Shown one piece after another: positions 53,602 to 62,586 of a stretch of DNA of 64,000 bases. How positions within the stretch are numbered: position 1 is the stretch's first letter; the number at the start of each line of letters is the position of its first letter. Under the pieces are notes generated by a model that saw nothing but the letters and a program-made list of their open reading frames with translations, made no database searches and was not told the origin of the DNA. This stretch comes from Paraburkholderia phenazinium (lineage in GTDB: Bacteria > Pseudomonadota > Gammaproteobacteria > Burkholderiales > Burkholderiaceae). The position numbers were made by a program, and so were the translations under genes. Where the stretch lies: positions 186,001 through 250,000 of the forward strand of contig NZ_FNCJ01000009.1 of NCBI RefSeq assembly GCF_900100735.1, read 5' to 3'.

Positions 53602-54534
53602 ATGAGCCAGCAACGCGAGGCGATCGACACATATTTATTACGCGTCTTGCACACCCTGTTGATGGAGCGCAGCGTGACGCGCGCGGCCGTCAAACTGAAC
53701 CAGTCGCAGCCCGCCATCAGCGCAGCGCTGCGGCGTCTGCGCGACATCACCGGCGACCCGCTGCTGGTGCGCGGCAAGTCCGGCATGGTCCCGACCGAGT
53801 ACGGGCTGCGTCTGCTCGAACCGGTGCAAAACGCCCTGCGCGAAATCGAGCGCATCAAGTTCCAGCAGCACAATTTCGATCCGGCCACTTCGATCCGCTG
53901 TTATCGGATCGGCTGTCCGGACTATCTGAACGTGCTGTTCGTGCCGACGGTGGTGGAGCGTTTCCGCCAGGCCGCGCCCAACGCGACGCTTGAATTTCAT
54001 TCGCTCGGGCCGGCGTTCGACTACGAACTGGCACTCGAGGACGGCAAGCTCGATATCGTGGTCGGCAACTGGCCCGAACCGCCCGAGCAGTTGCATCTGT
54101 CGAACCTGTTCGTCGATCAGATCGTCTGCCTGATGAGCAACACGCACCCGTTCGCCAAGCGCGGCGGGTTGACGCTCGACCAGTATCTGAATGCTCCGCA
54201 TCTTGCGCCTACTCCTTATTCGGTGGGCCAACGCGGCGCGATCGACGTGCACCTCGCGCGTGAACGTCTGAAGCGTCATGTCGTCGTGACTCTGCCGTAC
54301 TTCAACCTCGCGCCGTATGTGCTGATCAAGTCGGATCTGATCTTCACGACGACGCGCCTGTTTGCGGATTACTACGCCAAGTTCCTGCCTCTGACCGTGG
54401 TGCCGGCGCCGCTGGATTTCCCGCCGATGCAGTACTACCAGTTGTGGCACGAGCGCGTGCATTACTCCGATGAAGTGCGCTGGTTGCGAAGCCTCGTTGC
54501 CGAAGCGACCAAGACCTTGATCGACAAGCCGTAA
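53602..54534 (+). CDS. LysR-family regulator of the purine locus
   Basis: The 310-residue LysR protein has a NodD/LinR-like HTH (LHTLLMERSVTRAAVKLNQS, then QPAISAALRRLRDITGDPLL) and effector domain (CYRIGCPDYLNVLFVPTVVE; DIVVGNWPEPPEQLHLSNLF). GGAG precedes the ATG at 53602; the frame is open to 53533. It is divergent from the purine importer and convergent with the amidohydrolase gene, so it probably controls the importer and perhaps the catabolic genes. The ligand may be a purine or ureide. Confidence 0.88.
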   Translation: MSQQREAIDTYLLRVLHTLLMERSVTRAAVKLNQSQPAISAALRRLRDITGDPLLVRGKSGMVPTEYGLRLLEPVQNALREIERIKFQQHNFDPATSIRCYRIGCPDYLNVLFVPTVVERFRQAAPNATLEFHSLGPAFDYELALEDGKLDIVVGNWPEPPEQLHLSNLFVDQIVCLMSNTHPFAKRGGLTLDQYLNAPHLAPTPYSVGQRGAIDVHLARERLKRHVVVTLPYFNLAPYVLIKSDLIFTTTRLFADYYAKFLPLTVVPAPLDFPPMQYYQLWHERVHYSDEVRWLRSLVAEATKTLIDKP

Positions 54535-54655
54535 GCTGGGCAGGCCCGCATCGCCTCATGCGAGCGGGTTGCCGGCCGGCGTGGCTTCCTGACGACCACC
54601 ACGCCGACGACTCTGCTTGCAATTAACCTTCAAAAAAGGCCTTACTCCAATCCGC

Positions 54656-56068
54656 TCACGCAGCCGCCTGATACAACGTCTTCGCCAACCGGTTGTGCTG
54701 CTCGATCACCGGGCCCAGTTCGACGGTCGTCAACTGCCCGTCCTTCACCACTACCTTCCCGCCAATCACGCTGTACGACACCTGCGATGGCGCACAGAAC
54801 ACGAGCGCTGCGACCGGATCGTGCAAGGCGCCGGCAAACAAGGGCTGACGCAGGTCGAACGACACGAAGTCGGCCGCCATACCCGGCGCCAGCGCACCGA
54901 TATCGTCGCGGTTGAGCACCTTCGCGCCGCCCAGCGTCGCAATCTCCAGCGCCTCGCGTGCGGTCATCGCATCGGGGCCGAAGCCGACCCGTTGCAGCAA
55001 CAGTGCCTGACGCACTTCCGCAACCATCTGCGCGCCGTCGTTGGAGGCCGAGCCATCCACACCCAGGCCCACCGGCACGCCTGCAAGACGCATCCGCTTG
55101 ACCGGCGCGATGCCGGAGGCGAGGCGCATGTTCGAGCATGGGCAATGCGCGACGCCCGTGCCGGTGCGAGCAAACAACTCGATGCCCGCGTCGTCCAGTT
55201 GCACGCAGTGGGCGTGCCAGACATCATGGCCCACCCAGCCCAGGTCTTCCGCGTACTCCGCCGGCGTCATGCCGAACTTCTCGCGGCTATAAGCAATATC
55301 GTTGACGTTCTCGGCCAGATGCGTGTGCAGCGACACACCATACTGGCGCGCCAGCACCGCCGATTCGCGCATCAGATCGCGGCTCACCGAAAACGGCGAG
55401 CACGGCGCCACCACCACGCGCAGCATCGCGTAACGTCCCTCGTCGTGATACGTCTCGATCAGGCGCTGCGTGTCCTTCAGGATGTCCGGCTCGCGCTCCA
55501 CCACCGAGTCCGGCGGCAAACCACCGTCCTTCTGCCCTACGCTCATGCTGCCGCGGGCCGCATGAAAGCGCATGCCGATGCGGCGCGCTGCCGTAATACT
55601 GTCGTCGAGCCGGCTACCGTTCGGGTAGATATACAGATGGTCGCTCGAGGTCGTGCAGCCCGACAGCAGCAGCTCTGCCATCGCGGTCAGCGTCGAGACT
55701 TCGATCATCTCGGGCGTGAGATTCGCCCACACCTTATAAAGGCTGGTCAGCCAGCCGAACAGCTCGGCGTCCTGGGCGGCCGGAATCGCCCGCGTCAGGC
55801 TCTGATACATATGGTGGTGCGTATTGATCAGACCTGGTATCACCAGGTGAGCGCGCATATCCAGTACTTCGTCGGCCGTTTGCGGCAGCTCTGCCGTCGG
55901 GCCGACCGCGACGATCCGGTTGTCTTCGATATACAGGCCGCCGTCGCGCAGTTCGCGCCGGGCGCCGTCCATCGTGACCAGCACGTCCGCGTGCTTGACC
56001 AGCATCGTTTTGCCGCGCTTGCCTGAGTGCGCGCCTGCACCTTGACCTGCTTGCTGCTCCATCGTCAT
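54656..56068 (-). CDS. 8-Oxoguanine deaminase-type amidohydrolase
   Basis: The 470-residue enzyme is an amidohydrolase-superfamily TIM-barrel. Metal ligands are in THHHMYQ (His84/His86), SLHTHLAEN, WHAHCVQLD and GLGVDGSASND. The N-terminus LVKHADVLVTMDGARRELRD, then GGLYIEDNRIVAVG, closely fits the group annotated as 8-oxoguanine deaminase, which makes urate from 8-oxoguanine. The close alternative is hydroxydechloroatrazine ethylaminohydrolase. The ATG at 56068 has GGAG upstream. Placement beside urate oxidation genes supports purine use. Confidence 0.85.
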   Translation of the reverse strand: MTMEQQAGQGAGAHSGKRGKTMLVKHADVLVTMDGARRELRDGGLYIEDNRIVAVGPTAELPQTADEVLDMRAHLVIPGLINTHHHMYQSLTRAIPAAQDAELFGWLTSLYKVWANLTPEMIEVSTLTAMAELLLSGCTTSSDHLYIYPNGSRLDDSITAARRIGMRFHAARGSMSVGQKDGGLPPDSVVEREPDILKDTQRLIETYHDEGRYAMLRVVVAPCSPFSVSRDLMRESAVLARQYGVSLHTHLAENVNDIAYSREKFGMTPAEYAEDLGWVGHDVWHAHCVQLDDAGIELFARTGTGVAHCPCSNMRLASGIAPVKRMRLAGVPVGLGVDGSASNDGAQMVAEVRQALLLQRVGFGPDAMTAREALEIATLGGAKVLNRDDIGALAPGMAADFVSFDLRQPLFAGALHDPVAALVFCAPSQVSYSVIGGKVVVKDGQLTTVELGPVIEQHNRLAKTLYQAAA

Positions 56069-56092
56069 TCGTTTTTCTCCGCTTGATTGCTG

Positions 56093-56127
56093 CCGTTACA
56101 GCCAGCCTTGCTGGCCGGGTGTAACGG
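56093..56127 (-). promoter_or_regulatory. Imperfect dyad in the leader of the amidohydrolase gene
   Basis: CCGTTACAGCCAGC (56093-56106) and GCTGGC (56110-56115) plus TGTAACGG (56120-56127) pair with a 3-nt loop and a 4-nt bulge. It lies 25-59 nt upstream of the start codon. It could be an RNA hairpin or an operator. No known riboswitch consensus was matched. Confidence 0.5.
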
Positions 56128-56669
56128 CGGGGCCGTACCGGTCGTGCCATCAAGGCATCCCTACCGGCGGTGTGCAAAGTCGTTCGAACGCGATGTGGCG
56201 GGCACGCTACCGTGCCGCCGCGTCCGTTCGAACGCGTTTGGCCCGGTTACCCAGCGTACTACGCCGTCTTCGGGGTGCGCGGCATCGCTGCTGCGCACAG
56301 GCGTAACCTTCGACGGCCAAAATAAGCCTGACAACTCACGCCGTTGCGATACCCGACTTCACACAGCCGATATAGTGGTTGTTTTTGGCGCCGGTACGAT
56401 CGAGACGCCCGCTCATCCACCGCTCATGGCCGTGCGGCGCGGATTTGCGCGGCATGGCCACGAGGCTTTCAGCAGGCTGTCATGCGCCAGCTATTATCTT
56501 TCCTATCGCTCGCGCGCGGACGGGAACATCCTTTTTACAATGGCTGCCACGGCGCTCGCTTCAATTCGCCGACGGGTATGTAGCCACTGACGTGGAGCCT
56601 CGATCCGCCGCAACGTATTCTGGATTGGGCCGCCGCCGAAACCTCGCATTCACATAAGGAAAATTGCGA
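56128..56669. other. Divergent interval between amidohydrolase and uraH genes
   Basis: These 542 bp hold no supported gene. Two copies of the palindrome CGTTCGAACG (56181-56190 and 56225-56234) lie 44 bp apart centre to centre. The strong uraH SD AAGGA is at its right end. Confidence 0.5.
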
Positions 56670-57023
56670 ATGGGAAAGCTCACTACCCATGTGCTCGACA
56701 CCGCCAACGGCCGTCCCGGCGCGGGCATCAAGGTCGAACTCTTTGCGCTCTCCGGAGACACCCGCCGGGCGCTGAAAACCACCCTCACCAATGACGACGG
56801 CCGCTGCGACCAGCCGCTGCTCGAAGGCGACGCTCTGGTTGCTGGCGAATACGAACTCGTGTTCGGCGCCGGCGACTACTTCGCTTCGATCGGCACCAAG
56901 GTACCGGAACCGCGTTTCGTCGATCGCGTCGTGCTGCGCTTTGGCGTGGCCGATGCCGGTGCGCACTATCACGTGCCGCTGCTGGTGTCGCCGTGGTCGT
57001 ACAGTACCTATCGGGGCAGCTAA
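56670..57023 (+). CDS. uraH: 5-Hydroxyisourate hydrolase
   Basis: The 117-residue transthyretin-like protein has the signatures KLTTHVLDTANGRPGAG (His7) and the C-terminal YSTYRGS. It hydrolyses 5-hydroxyisourate, made by the urate hydroxylase encoded next, to OHCU. AAGGA precedes the ATG at 56670. No signal peptide is present. It starts the plus-strand uraH-puuD unit. Confidence 0.95.
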   Translation: MGKLTTHVLDTANGRPGAGIKVELFALSGDTRRALKTTLTNDDGRCDQPLLEGDALVAGEYELVFGAGDYFASIGTKVPEPRFVDRVVLRFGVADAGAHYHVPLLVSPWSYSTYRGS

Positions 57024-57348
57024 TCCGCGCGGGAACGTGATGGAGACCGGACCAGGCTCACGCCTCACCGACTTCGCCGCCGCTGCATTTCGCAGATGCT
57101 TGGAGACACCTGCGAAGCGCAGTCGAATGCGAGCCGCCTGGCCTGTGACTCATCACTATGACCCTCACCGTGCCCCGTCGAGTCGAACACATAACCGCAA
57201 TACGGCGCTGTGCGAACTGAGCGCACCGCGTCCCCTAACAGCAGTTTGCGCGAGTGGCGCATGGCAGGCCGATCTTCGGGATCGTGGTTGAACCCGGAAT
57301 CGAGCCGCTGCCCACCGGCAAACAACGAATCAGAAGTGGAGGAGTTTC
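57024..57348 (+). other. Spacer between uraH and puuD
   Basis: These 325 bp contain no supported gene, repeat or hairpin. The last 15 bases hold a strong SD (GTGGAGGAG) for puuD. Confidence 0.5.
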
Positions 57349-58542
57349 ATGGAAGGCTTTATCACTGACTGGCTGAATCTGGCCTTGCGCTGGTTTCACG
57401 TCATCGCCGCGATCGCCTGGATTGGCGAATCGTTCTATTTCGTCGCCCTCGACAACAGCCTGAAACCGCCTACGGACCCGAACCAGCGCAAGCGCGGCGT
57501 GTTCGGCGAACTGTGGCACGTGCACGGCGGCGGCTTCTACAACATGCAGAAATACACGGTCGCGCCGCCGGAAATGCCGGACGACCTGCACTGGTCGAAG
57601 TGGCCGTCGTACACCACGTGGCTGTCGGGCACGAGTCTGTTCACGGTGCTGTATCTGTTCTCGCCGAGCACGTACCTGATCGACAAGAGCGTGATGGACA
57701 TGGGTCCGGTGGTGGCGATATTCTCCGCGCTCGGCTTCCTCGCCGCAGGCTGGATTGTCTACGATTCGCTGTGCCGCGTGCTGGGCAACAAGGACAAGGT
57801 GCTCGGTATCTGCGTCGGCGTGTATGTGCTGATCGCTGCATGGCTGGCGTGCCATATCTTCGCGGGTCGCGCGGCGTACCTGATCGTCGGCGCGATGCTC
57901 GCGACGATCATGTCGGCCAACGTGTTCTTCGTGATCATCCCGGGCCAGCGCAAGATGGTCGACGCGATGTTGAAGGGCGACACGCCGAACCCGATCTACG
58001 GCAAGCGCGGCAAGCAACGTTCGGTGCACAACACGTACTTCACGCTGCCGGTGGTGTTCGCGATGCTGTCGAACCACTACGCGATGACGTATACGAACCA
58101 GTACAACTGGCTCGTACTCGGAATGATCATGATGGCGGGCGCGCTGATTCGTCAGTTCTTTGTGATGCGCCATCGTGGCCAGGTGCTGTGGTACCTGCCG
58201 CTGGTCGGGATCGCGCTGATGTTCGGCGCCCTCTTCTGGACGATGCCGAAGCCGGTCGTACCGCAAGCGGAAGCCGCCAACGCGCCGACGCTGAAGGTCG
58301 CTGACATTGCGCCGATCCTGCAGCAACGTTGTGCCGCATGCCACTCTGCGCATCCGACCTTGATGGGCAGCGCGCCGTCGGGCGTGATGTTCGATACGCC
58401 GGATGAGATCTCGCAGAATGCGCAGCGCCTGTATCAGCAGGCGGTGACACTGAAGGCGATGCCGCTCGGGAACGTGACGCATATGACTGACGATGAGCGT
58501 CAGAAGATCGCGGCGTGGTTCCAGGCTGGGGCGTTGAAGTAA
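57349..58542 (+). CDS. puuD: Membrane urate hydroxylase with cytochrome c domain
   Basis: The 397-residue protein has a DUF989-type membrane domain with about eight helices (LALRWFHVIAAIAWIGESFY; HGGGFYNMQKYTVAPPEMPDDL) and a C-terminal cytochrome c domain with CAACH (328-332) and a likely axial Met near the end (VTHMTDDE). This PuuD type oxidises urate to 5-hydroxyisourate and passes electrons to the respiratory chain instead of making peroxide. GGAGG precedes the ATG at 57349. A strong terminator follows. Confidence 0.93.
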   Translation: MEGFITDWLNLALRWFHVIAAIAWIGESFYFVALDNSLKPPTDPNQRKRGVFGELWHVHGGGFYNMQKYTVAPPEMPDDLHWSKWPSYTTWLSGTSLFTVLYLFSPSTYLIDKSVMDMGPVVAIFSALGFLAAGWIVYDSLCRVLGNKDKVLGICVGVYVLIAAWLACHIFAGRAAYLIVGAMLATIMSANVFFVIIPGQRKMVDAMLKGDTPNPIYGKRGKQRSVHNTYFTLPVVFAMLSNHYAMTYTNQYNWLVLGMIMMAGALIRQFFVMRHRGQVLWYLPLVGIALMFGALFWTMPKPVVPQAEAANAPTLKVADIAPILQQRCAACHSAHPTLMGSAPSGVMFDTPDEISQNAQRLYQQAVTLKAMPLGNVTHMTDDERQKIAAWFQAGALK

Positions 58543-58607
58543 TTCGCTGTGAGGCTGACCGCTACGGCGGTCGGCCTCCGGTGTGCCTGCCTGGTGCAGG
58601 TAAGTAG

Positions 58608-58645
58608 CGGGCTTTTCGCGGGAGCGGAAAGCCCGTTTTTCTTTG
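58608..58645 (+). terminator. Rho-independent terminator after puuD
   Basis: CGGGCTTT (58608-58615) and AAAGCCCG (58628-58635) pair, and are followed by TTTTTCTTT. The hairpin is 65 bp after the puuD stop. Confidence 0.85.
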
Positions 58646-58817
58646 TGCGTGTCCTGGCGCCGAGGTGATGCCGGTTTTGCCTTCGTGCACGGAGAACCCG
58701 ATGGTGTCGGTCTGTCGCTTTGGCCGAGCCGTCAGGCATTTCAAGATGTAGCCCGAGGGCTACTCTACTTCTACTATATGAGCCCTTTCCTCTCATTTTG
58801 ATGCCCCAGGGCCACAC

Positions 58818-59086
58818 ATGACCACGCTCGCCGACGTCGCCGAAATGCTAAAGGAAGCCCACCGCGAAGCAGGTGTCTCACAAGAAGAACCGGCCCGCCG
58901 CGCGGGTGTTGCCCGAACCACTGTGACGCGCATGGAAACATGGCAAGGCACGATATGAGTGTCTCAGCACTGGTGCGTCTGCTCGAAGCGGCGGGATACG
59001 ATCTGAACGTCGTCGCGCGTGGCTATGGCCGTACGCTTGAGGACATCCTCGCCGAGCAGCGTGCGGAGTCGGCGGCCCAGCGATGA
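58818..59086 (+). pseudogene. Frameshifted XRE-family HTH regulator
   Basis: The ATG at 58818 gives 46 residues (MTTLADVAEMLKEAHREAGV through an HTH to RMETWQGTI) before a stop at 58956-58958. A second frame, overlapping by ATGA, starts at 58955 and gives MSVSALVRLLEAAGYDLNVV to a stop at 59084-59086. Joined, they match an intact XRE/HipB-like protein of about 89 residues, in which METLA-x-x-DMSVSALVRLLEAAGYDL is continuous. One deleted base near 58943 (CTG to TG) explains the split. No toxin gene is adjacent. It might still be translated by coupling. Confidence 0.7.
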
Positions 59087-59163
59087 CACTGTTTATTTCG
59101 GAGCCACGAACGGGTTACGCTTGATCCGTCGCTGTGTCCTGTTTGCTTGCCGTGCACCAATGA

Positions 59164-59195
59164 AAAACGCCCAAGGCAAATGCCCCGGGCGTTTT
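59164..59195. terminator. Bidirectional terminator between the HTH remnant and allA
   Basis: AAAACGCCC (59164-59172) and GGGCGTTTT (59187-59195) form the outer stem; GGC/GCC extend it inside. A and T runs give tails on both strands. It serves allA on the minus strand and the HTH remnant on the plus strand. Confidence 0.85.
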
Positions 59196-59246
59196 GTTCT
59201 TCCTGCGACTAACCTGCTCGCAACCTGCGCGTCACACGCTACGCCA

Positions 59247-59759
59247 TCAAGCCGTCACCGCGCTCAACGCATCCTCGGTCAACCACAGCGACTCGGCTAG
59301 ATCCTGCTCGTTGAGATTGAGCCCATCGCCGCCGCGATCCACCACAATGAAATCGCTTACGTCGCCCAGCGCGATCAGCGGATGGTGCCAGACGCCTTTC
59401 GCATAGTTCACGCCTTGCCAGCCGCTCGTGACGAACGCACGAATCTGCGCCCGATCGAGCTCACCAGCCGGCGCCACCACGACGAGGTAAGGCTTGTCGT
59501 TCAGCGGCACAAACGCCTGGCTGCCGAGCGGATGGCGCTCGAGCATCTTCACCTCGAACGGCAGCACGCGCGGCTGGCCGCGAAACAGGTTCACCAATGT
59601 ACGACCGCCCTCGTCCGTGACGTCCACTTTCGCGAGATCGTGATAGCGGATCGTCGTGCCGAGGTTGATCGGAATCTGCTTCGCGCCTTCGAGTTCGATC
59701 ACGTCGCCGAACGCGGCGAACGCTTCCTTGGTCAACGGTTCGATGGCGAGCGTTTTCAT
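59247..59759 (-). CDS. allA: Ureidoglycolate lyase
   Basis: The 170-residue cupin-fold enzyme has the AllA features IEPLTKEAFAAFGDVIE, RGQPRVLPFEVKMLERHPLGSQ, FVPLNDKPYLVVVAP and VNYAKGVWHHPLIAL. It splits ureidoglycolate to glyoxylate and urea, the final step here. The ATG at 59759 overlaps the alc stop by one base (TAATG); an ORF start at 59777 is less likely. Confidence 0.94.
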   Translation of the reverse strand: MKTLAIEPLTKEAFAAFGDVIELEGAKQIPINLGTTIRYHDLAKVDVTDEGGRTLVNLFRGQPRVLPFEVKMLERHPLGSQAFVPLNDKPYLVVVAPAGELDRAQIRAFVTSGWQGVNYAKGVWHHPLIALGDVSDFIVVDRGGDGLNLNEQDLAESLWLTEDALSAVTA

Positions 59760-60769
59760 TATGCGAGCGTACCCCACAAACGCAGACGCGAGACCCCGCC
59801 GTCCGGAATGATGTTAAAGCGCACGTGCGTCACCGGGCCGAGCGCCGCCACTTCGCTTTCGAAGTAATGCTGGTTGTCCATCTTCAGCTTCTGTTCGCCC
59901 AGCAGCACCGGCCAGAACATGGCTTGCGTGATCAGCGAGCTGTCCGTGCCGCCCGTGACATACGCGGCCTGGATCGAGCAACGGTCCGGATAGTTGCCCT
60001 TGAAGTGCGCGGTATCCACTTCGATTTTCTTGATCACACCCGGTTGCGCCAGGGCGACGATCGCCCAGTCGTTGCCCGGTTCGCGGCGGCGGCGCGTTTC
60101 CCAGCCGTCGCCCATGTTCACTCCACGGCCCGGCATCAGGATGGTGGAGGCTGCGCCGAAGTGCTGGTTGTTCGCGGCGACCAGATATGCGCCGTTTTCC
60201 ATTGCGGCCAGATCGAACTGCTCGGTGCGGCTCGCGCCGGCCCAGTCCACTTGCGGCTGGCCATAGACGCGCAGACGCGCAATGCCGCCGTCCGGGTAAA
60301 TGTTGACGCGCAAGTGCGTGTAGGCGTTGCTGTCGCTGACTTCGTGATAGTGGTGGCTGTTGCCTTGCAGCGTGGTCGACGGGACGATTTCGGTCCACTG
60401 GGTCGACTGGTTCGGCTGGCCGTCCACGACCCGCGCCGCTTCCACCGAAGCCGCCGGCGGGAAGTTACCCGTAAAGTGACTCGTATCGAGGTCGAGACCC
60501 TTGATTACGCCCGGGCGCGCCAGCTTCACCACGCACCAGTCGTAGCCGGTGGTGCGCTTGCGGCGCGTTTCCCAGCCGTCCATCCACTTGCCGTGATCGT
60601 CGTACTTGCCCGGAATAAAGACGGCAGGTTCCGGATTCAGCATCCGTTCCTTCGGCGCGAAGAAATCGTCGCTAGCCTCGAGCGCCTGTGCGCCGAGACG
60701 CGGGTCCGCCAGATTCACATAGCGGCGCGTGAAGTCCGGTGCGTTGGGGTCGAGAATCGGGAGTGCCAT
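59759..60769 (-). CDS. alc: Allantoicase
   Basis: The 336-residue protein is two tandem allantoicase domains. Each has a WETRRKR-type motif followed by DWCVVKLARPGVIKGLDLDT in the first (about 65-95) and DWAIVALAQPGVIKKIEVDT in the second (about 240-265), plus a TG/GN-F/Y-P segment. It hydrolyses allantoate to ureidoglycolate and urea. It is 100 bp from uraD and overlaps allA, so the three form one minus-strand operon with puuE. Confidence 0.95.
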   Translation of the reverse strand: MALPILDPNAPDFTRRYVNLADPRLGAQALEASDDFFAPKERMLNPEPAVFIPGKYDDHGKWMDGWETRRKRTTGYDWCVVKLARPGVIKGLDLDTSHFTGNFPPAASVEAARVVDGQPNQSTQWTEIVPSTTLQGNSHHYHEVSDSNAYTHLRVNIYPDGGIARLRVYGQPQVDWAGASRTEQFDLAAMENGAYLVAANNQHFGAASTILMPGRGVNMGDGWETRRRREPGNDWAIVALAQPGVIKKIEVDTAHFKGNYPDRCSIQAAYVTGGTDSSLITQAMFWPVLLGEQKLKMDNQHYFESEVAALGPVTHVRFNIIPDGGVSRLRLWGTLA

Positions 60770-60869
60770 CTTTGTCTTCCTTCCTGTCTAATAGTGCTAA
60801 AAAGCGCTTCGTTTCGAGAACCGCGCCACAGACGAATGCCTGCGCGGCCGTGCTGATGTCAACGCGTGC

Positions 60870-61391
60870 TTACGCGTCGATCAGGTCGTCGAGCCTGAAG
60901 CGTGCGATACGGTAGATCTGGTCGAGGCTCGCGCGCAATTCGTCGGCGCGGCCGTTGTTCACGCGCGCTTCGAAATTGGCGATGATGCCGTGGCGGTCAT
61001 AACCGCGCACCGCCAGAATGAACGGGAAGCCGAACTTCTCACGATACGCCGCGTTCAGTGCAACCAGCTTGTCGAACTCTGCCTGGGTGCATTGCGACAG
61101 GCCCGCGCCGCTTTGCTCGCGGGTCGACTCTGCCGTCAGTTCGCCGCGCACGGCTGCCTTGCCCGCAAGCTCCGGGTGGGCATTGATCAGCGCGAGCTGC
61201 TTCGCTTCGCCAGCGGTTTCCACGGCGTTCGACATCGTGTGATGCAGTGCGTCGATGCTCGCAAAGGGCCGCTGCCCGGCCGCGATTTCCGCAACCCACG
61301 GCGAATGCTCGAAAATGCCCGACAGCGCCGCGACGAACGCGTCGGTCGAGATGCTGTTCAGTTGATCCAGAGTGTATTGCATCGCCTTCAT
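60870..61391 (-). CDS. uraD: OHCU decarboxylase
   Basis: The 173-residue helical protein has the OHCU decarboxylase motif INAHPELAGKAA (His72, Glu74), preceded by the substrate loop FEHSPWVAE and followed by EKFGFPFILAVRGYDRHGI. It converts OHCU to S-allantoin. Its ATG at 61391 overlaps the puuE stop by 4 nt (ATGA), indicating translational coupling; a second in-frame ATG is at 61382. Confidence 0.95.
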   Translation of the reverse strand: MKAMQYTLDQLNSISTDAFVAALSGIFEHSPWVAEIAAGQRPFASIDALHHTMSNAVETAGEAKQLALINAHPELAGKAAVRGELTAESTREQSGAGLSQCTQAEFDKLVALNAAYREKFGFPFILAVRGYDRHGIIANFEARVNNGRADELRASLDQIYRIARFRLDDLIDA

Positions 61392-62338
61392 GCCGCAGCC
61401 CCGCGGTTGTTTTGTTGGTAAGGATGGTGTTCGCGCCAGTGCCGCGCAATGTCGACGCGCCGCGTCACCCAGACGCGGTCATGCTGTTCGATATGGTCAA
61501 GGAAGCGCTGCAGCGCGCGGAAGCGGCCTGGGCGGCCGAGCAACCGGCAGTGCATGCCGATTGAAAGCATCTTCGGCGCTTCGTCGCCCTCTTCGTAGAG
61601 CACGTCGAACGCGTCGCGCAGATAGGTGAAGAAGTGATCGGCGGTATTGAAGCCTTGCGGGCTCGCAAAGCGCATGTCGTTGGTGTCGAGCGTGTACGGC
61701 ACGATCAGTTGCGGCGTCTTCGCGCCACCGCTGACTTCGACGTCCGTCCAGAACGGCAGGTCGTCGCCGTAGTAATCCGAGTCGTACAGGAAGCCGCCGT
61801 ATTCGGCGACGAGGCGACGTGTATTGGGACTGTCACGGCCGGTGTACCAGCCGAGCGGCCGCTCGCCGGTTACGCGTTCGATTGCTTCCATGCCGAGGCG
61901 CATGTGTTCCGCCTCTTTCTCCGGCGACATGTCCTGGTAGTGAATCCAGCGGTAGCCGTGGCAGGCGATCTCGTGCCCCAGTTCGACAAAGGCGCGCGCA
62001 AGCTCCGGATGGCGCTCGATGGCCATGCCGACGCCAAATACGGTCAGCGGCAGGCCGCGCTTTTCGAATTCGCGCAGGATGCGCCAGACACCGGCGCGCG
62101 AGCCGTACTCGTAGATCGACTCCATGCTCATGTGGCGCGCCGGATAGGCGGCCGCGCCGACGATCTCCGAGAGGAACTGCTCCGAGCCCGGGTCGCCGTG
62201 CAGCACGCAGTTTTCGCCGCCCTCTTCATAATTGAGCACGAATTGCACCGCGACGCGCGCTCGCCCCGGCCAGTTTGCCTGCACCGGGTGACGGCCGTAG
62301 CCGATCAGGTCGCGTGGATAGTTCGAGTCGAGTGGCAT
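61388..62338 (-). CDS. puuE: Allantoinase PuuE, polysaccharide-deacetylase fold
   Basis: The 316-residue protein is the metal-independent allantoinase PuuE, a NodB-fold enzyme unlike the amidohydrolase-type AllB. LDSNYPRDLIGYGRHP, NYEEGGENCVLHGD, MSMESIYEYGSRAGVWRIL, CHGYRWIHYQDMSPEKE and WYTGRDSPNTRRLV are characteristic. It opens allantoin to allantoate. The ATG at 62338 begins the family; the frame is open to 62491 but that part is the upstream spacer. It is first in the puuE-uraD-alc-allA operon. Confidence 0.95.
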   Translation of the reverse strand: MPLDSNYPRDLIGYGRHPVQANWPGRARVAVQFVLNYEEGGENCVLHGDPGSEQFLSEIVGAAAYPARHMSMESIYEYGSRAGVWRILREFEKRGLPLTVFGVGMAIERHPELARAFVELGHEIACHGYRWIHYQDMSPEKEAEHMRLGMEAIERVTGERPLGWYTGRDSPNTRRLVAEYGGFLYDSDYYGDDLPFWTDVEVSGGAKTPQLIVPYTLDTNDMRFASPQGFNTADHFFTYLRDAFDVLYEEGDEAPKMLSIGMHCRLLGRPGRFRALQRFLDHIEQHDRVWVTRRVDIARHWREHHPYQQNNRGAAA

Positions 62339-62470
62339 GGTTTGACGAATGCGTGGTGACAAAAACGGGGTGAAGAAACCTGAAACGCGCCTGAATCTCG
62401 CGCCGACGCGGGCGGAAACCGCCAAGAATGCCCATTGATTCGCCCAGCGTCTGGTGGAACCAGTGTAGCG

Positions 62471-62500
62471 AAAACACCCGGGTGCGCCCATACACCCGGG
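62471..62500 (-). terminator. Terminator after the racemase gene
   Basis: CCCGGGTG (62477-62484) and CACCCGGG (62493-62500) pair around an 8-nt loop. On the minus strand the hairpin is followed by TTTT (62474-62471). It separates the racemase transcript from puuE. Confidence 0.75.
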
Positions 62501-62586
62501 CAGATAGTGCGTGTCAGACCAGAAGTATGTGCGGGGCCGGCTGGCTGGGGGTTTGCGGTCCGGTGGGACTGGCGTTTACCCGGCCT

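Noticed and set aside
56087..56590. 167-codon frame between the amidohydrolase and uraH genes
   Set aside because: It has irregular codon use, no SD and no recognisable fold, and it runs through the dyads of the control region.
58955..59086. Independent 43-codon gene overlapping the HTH remnant
   Set aside because: Its sequence is the expected C-terminal half of the same XRE-type protein, so it is treated as part of one frameshifted gene.
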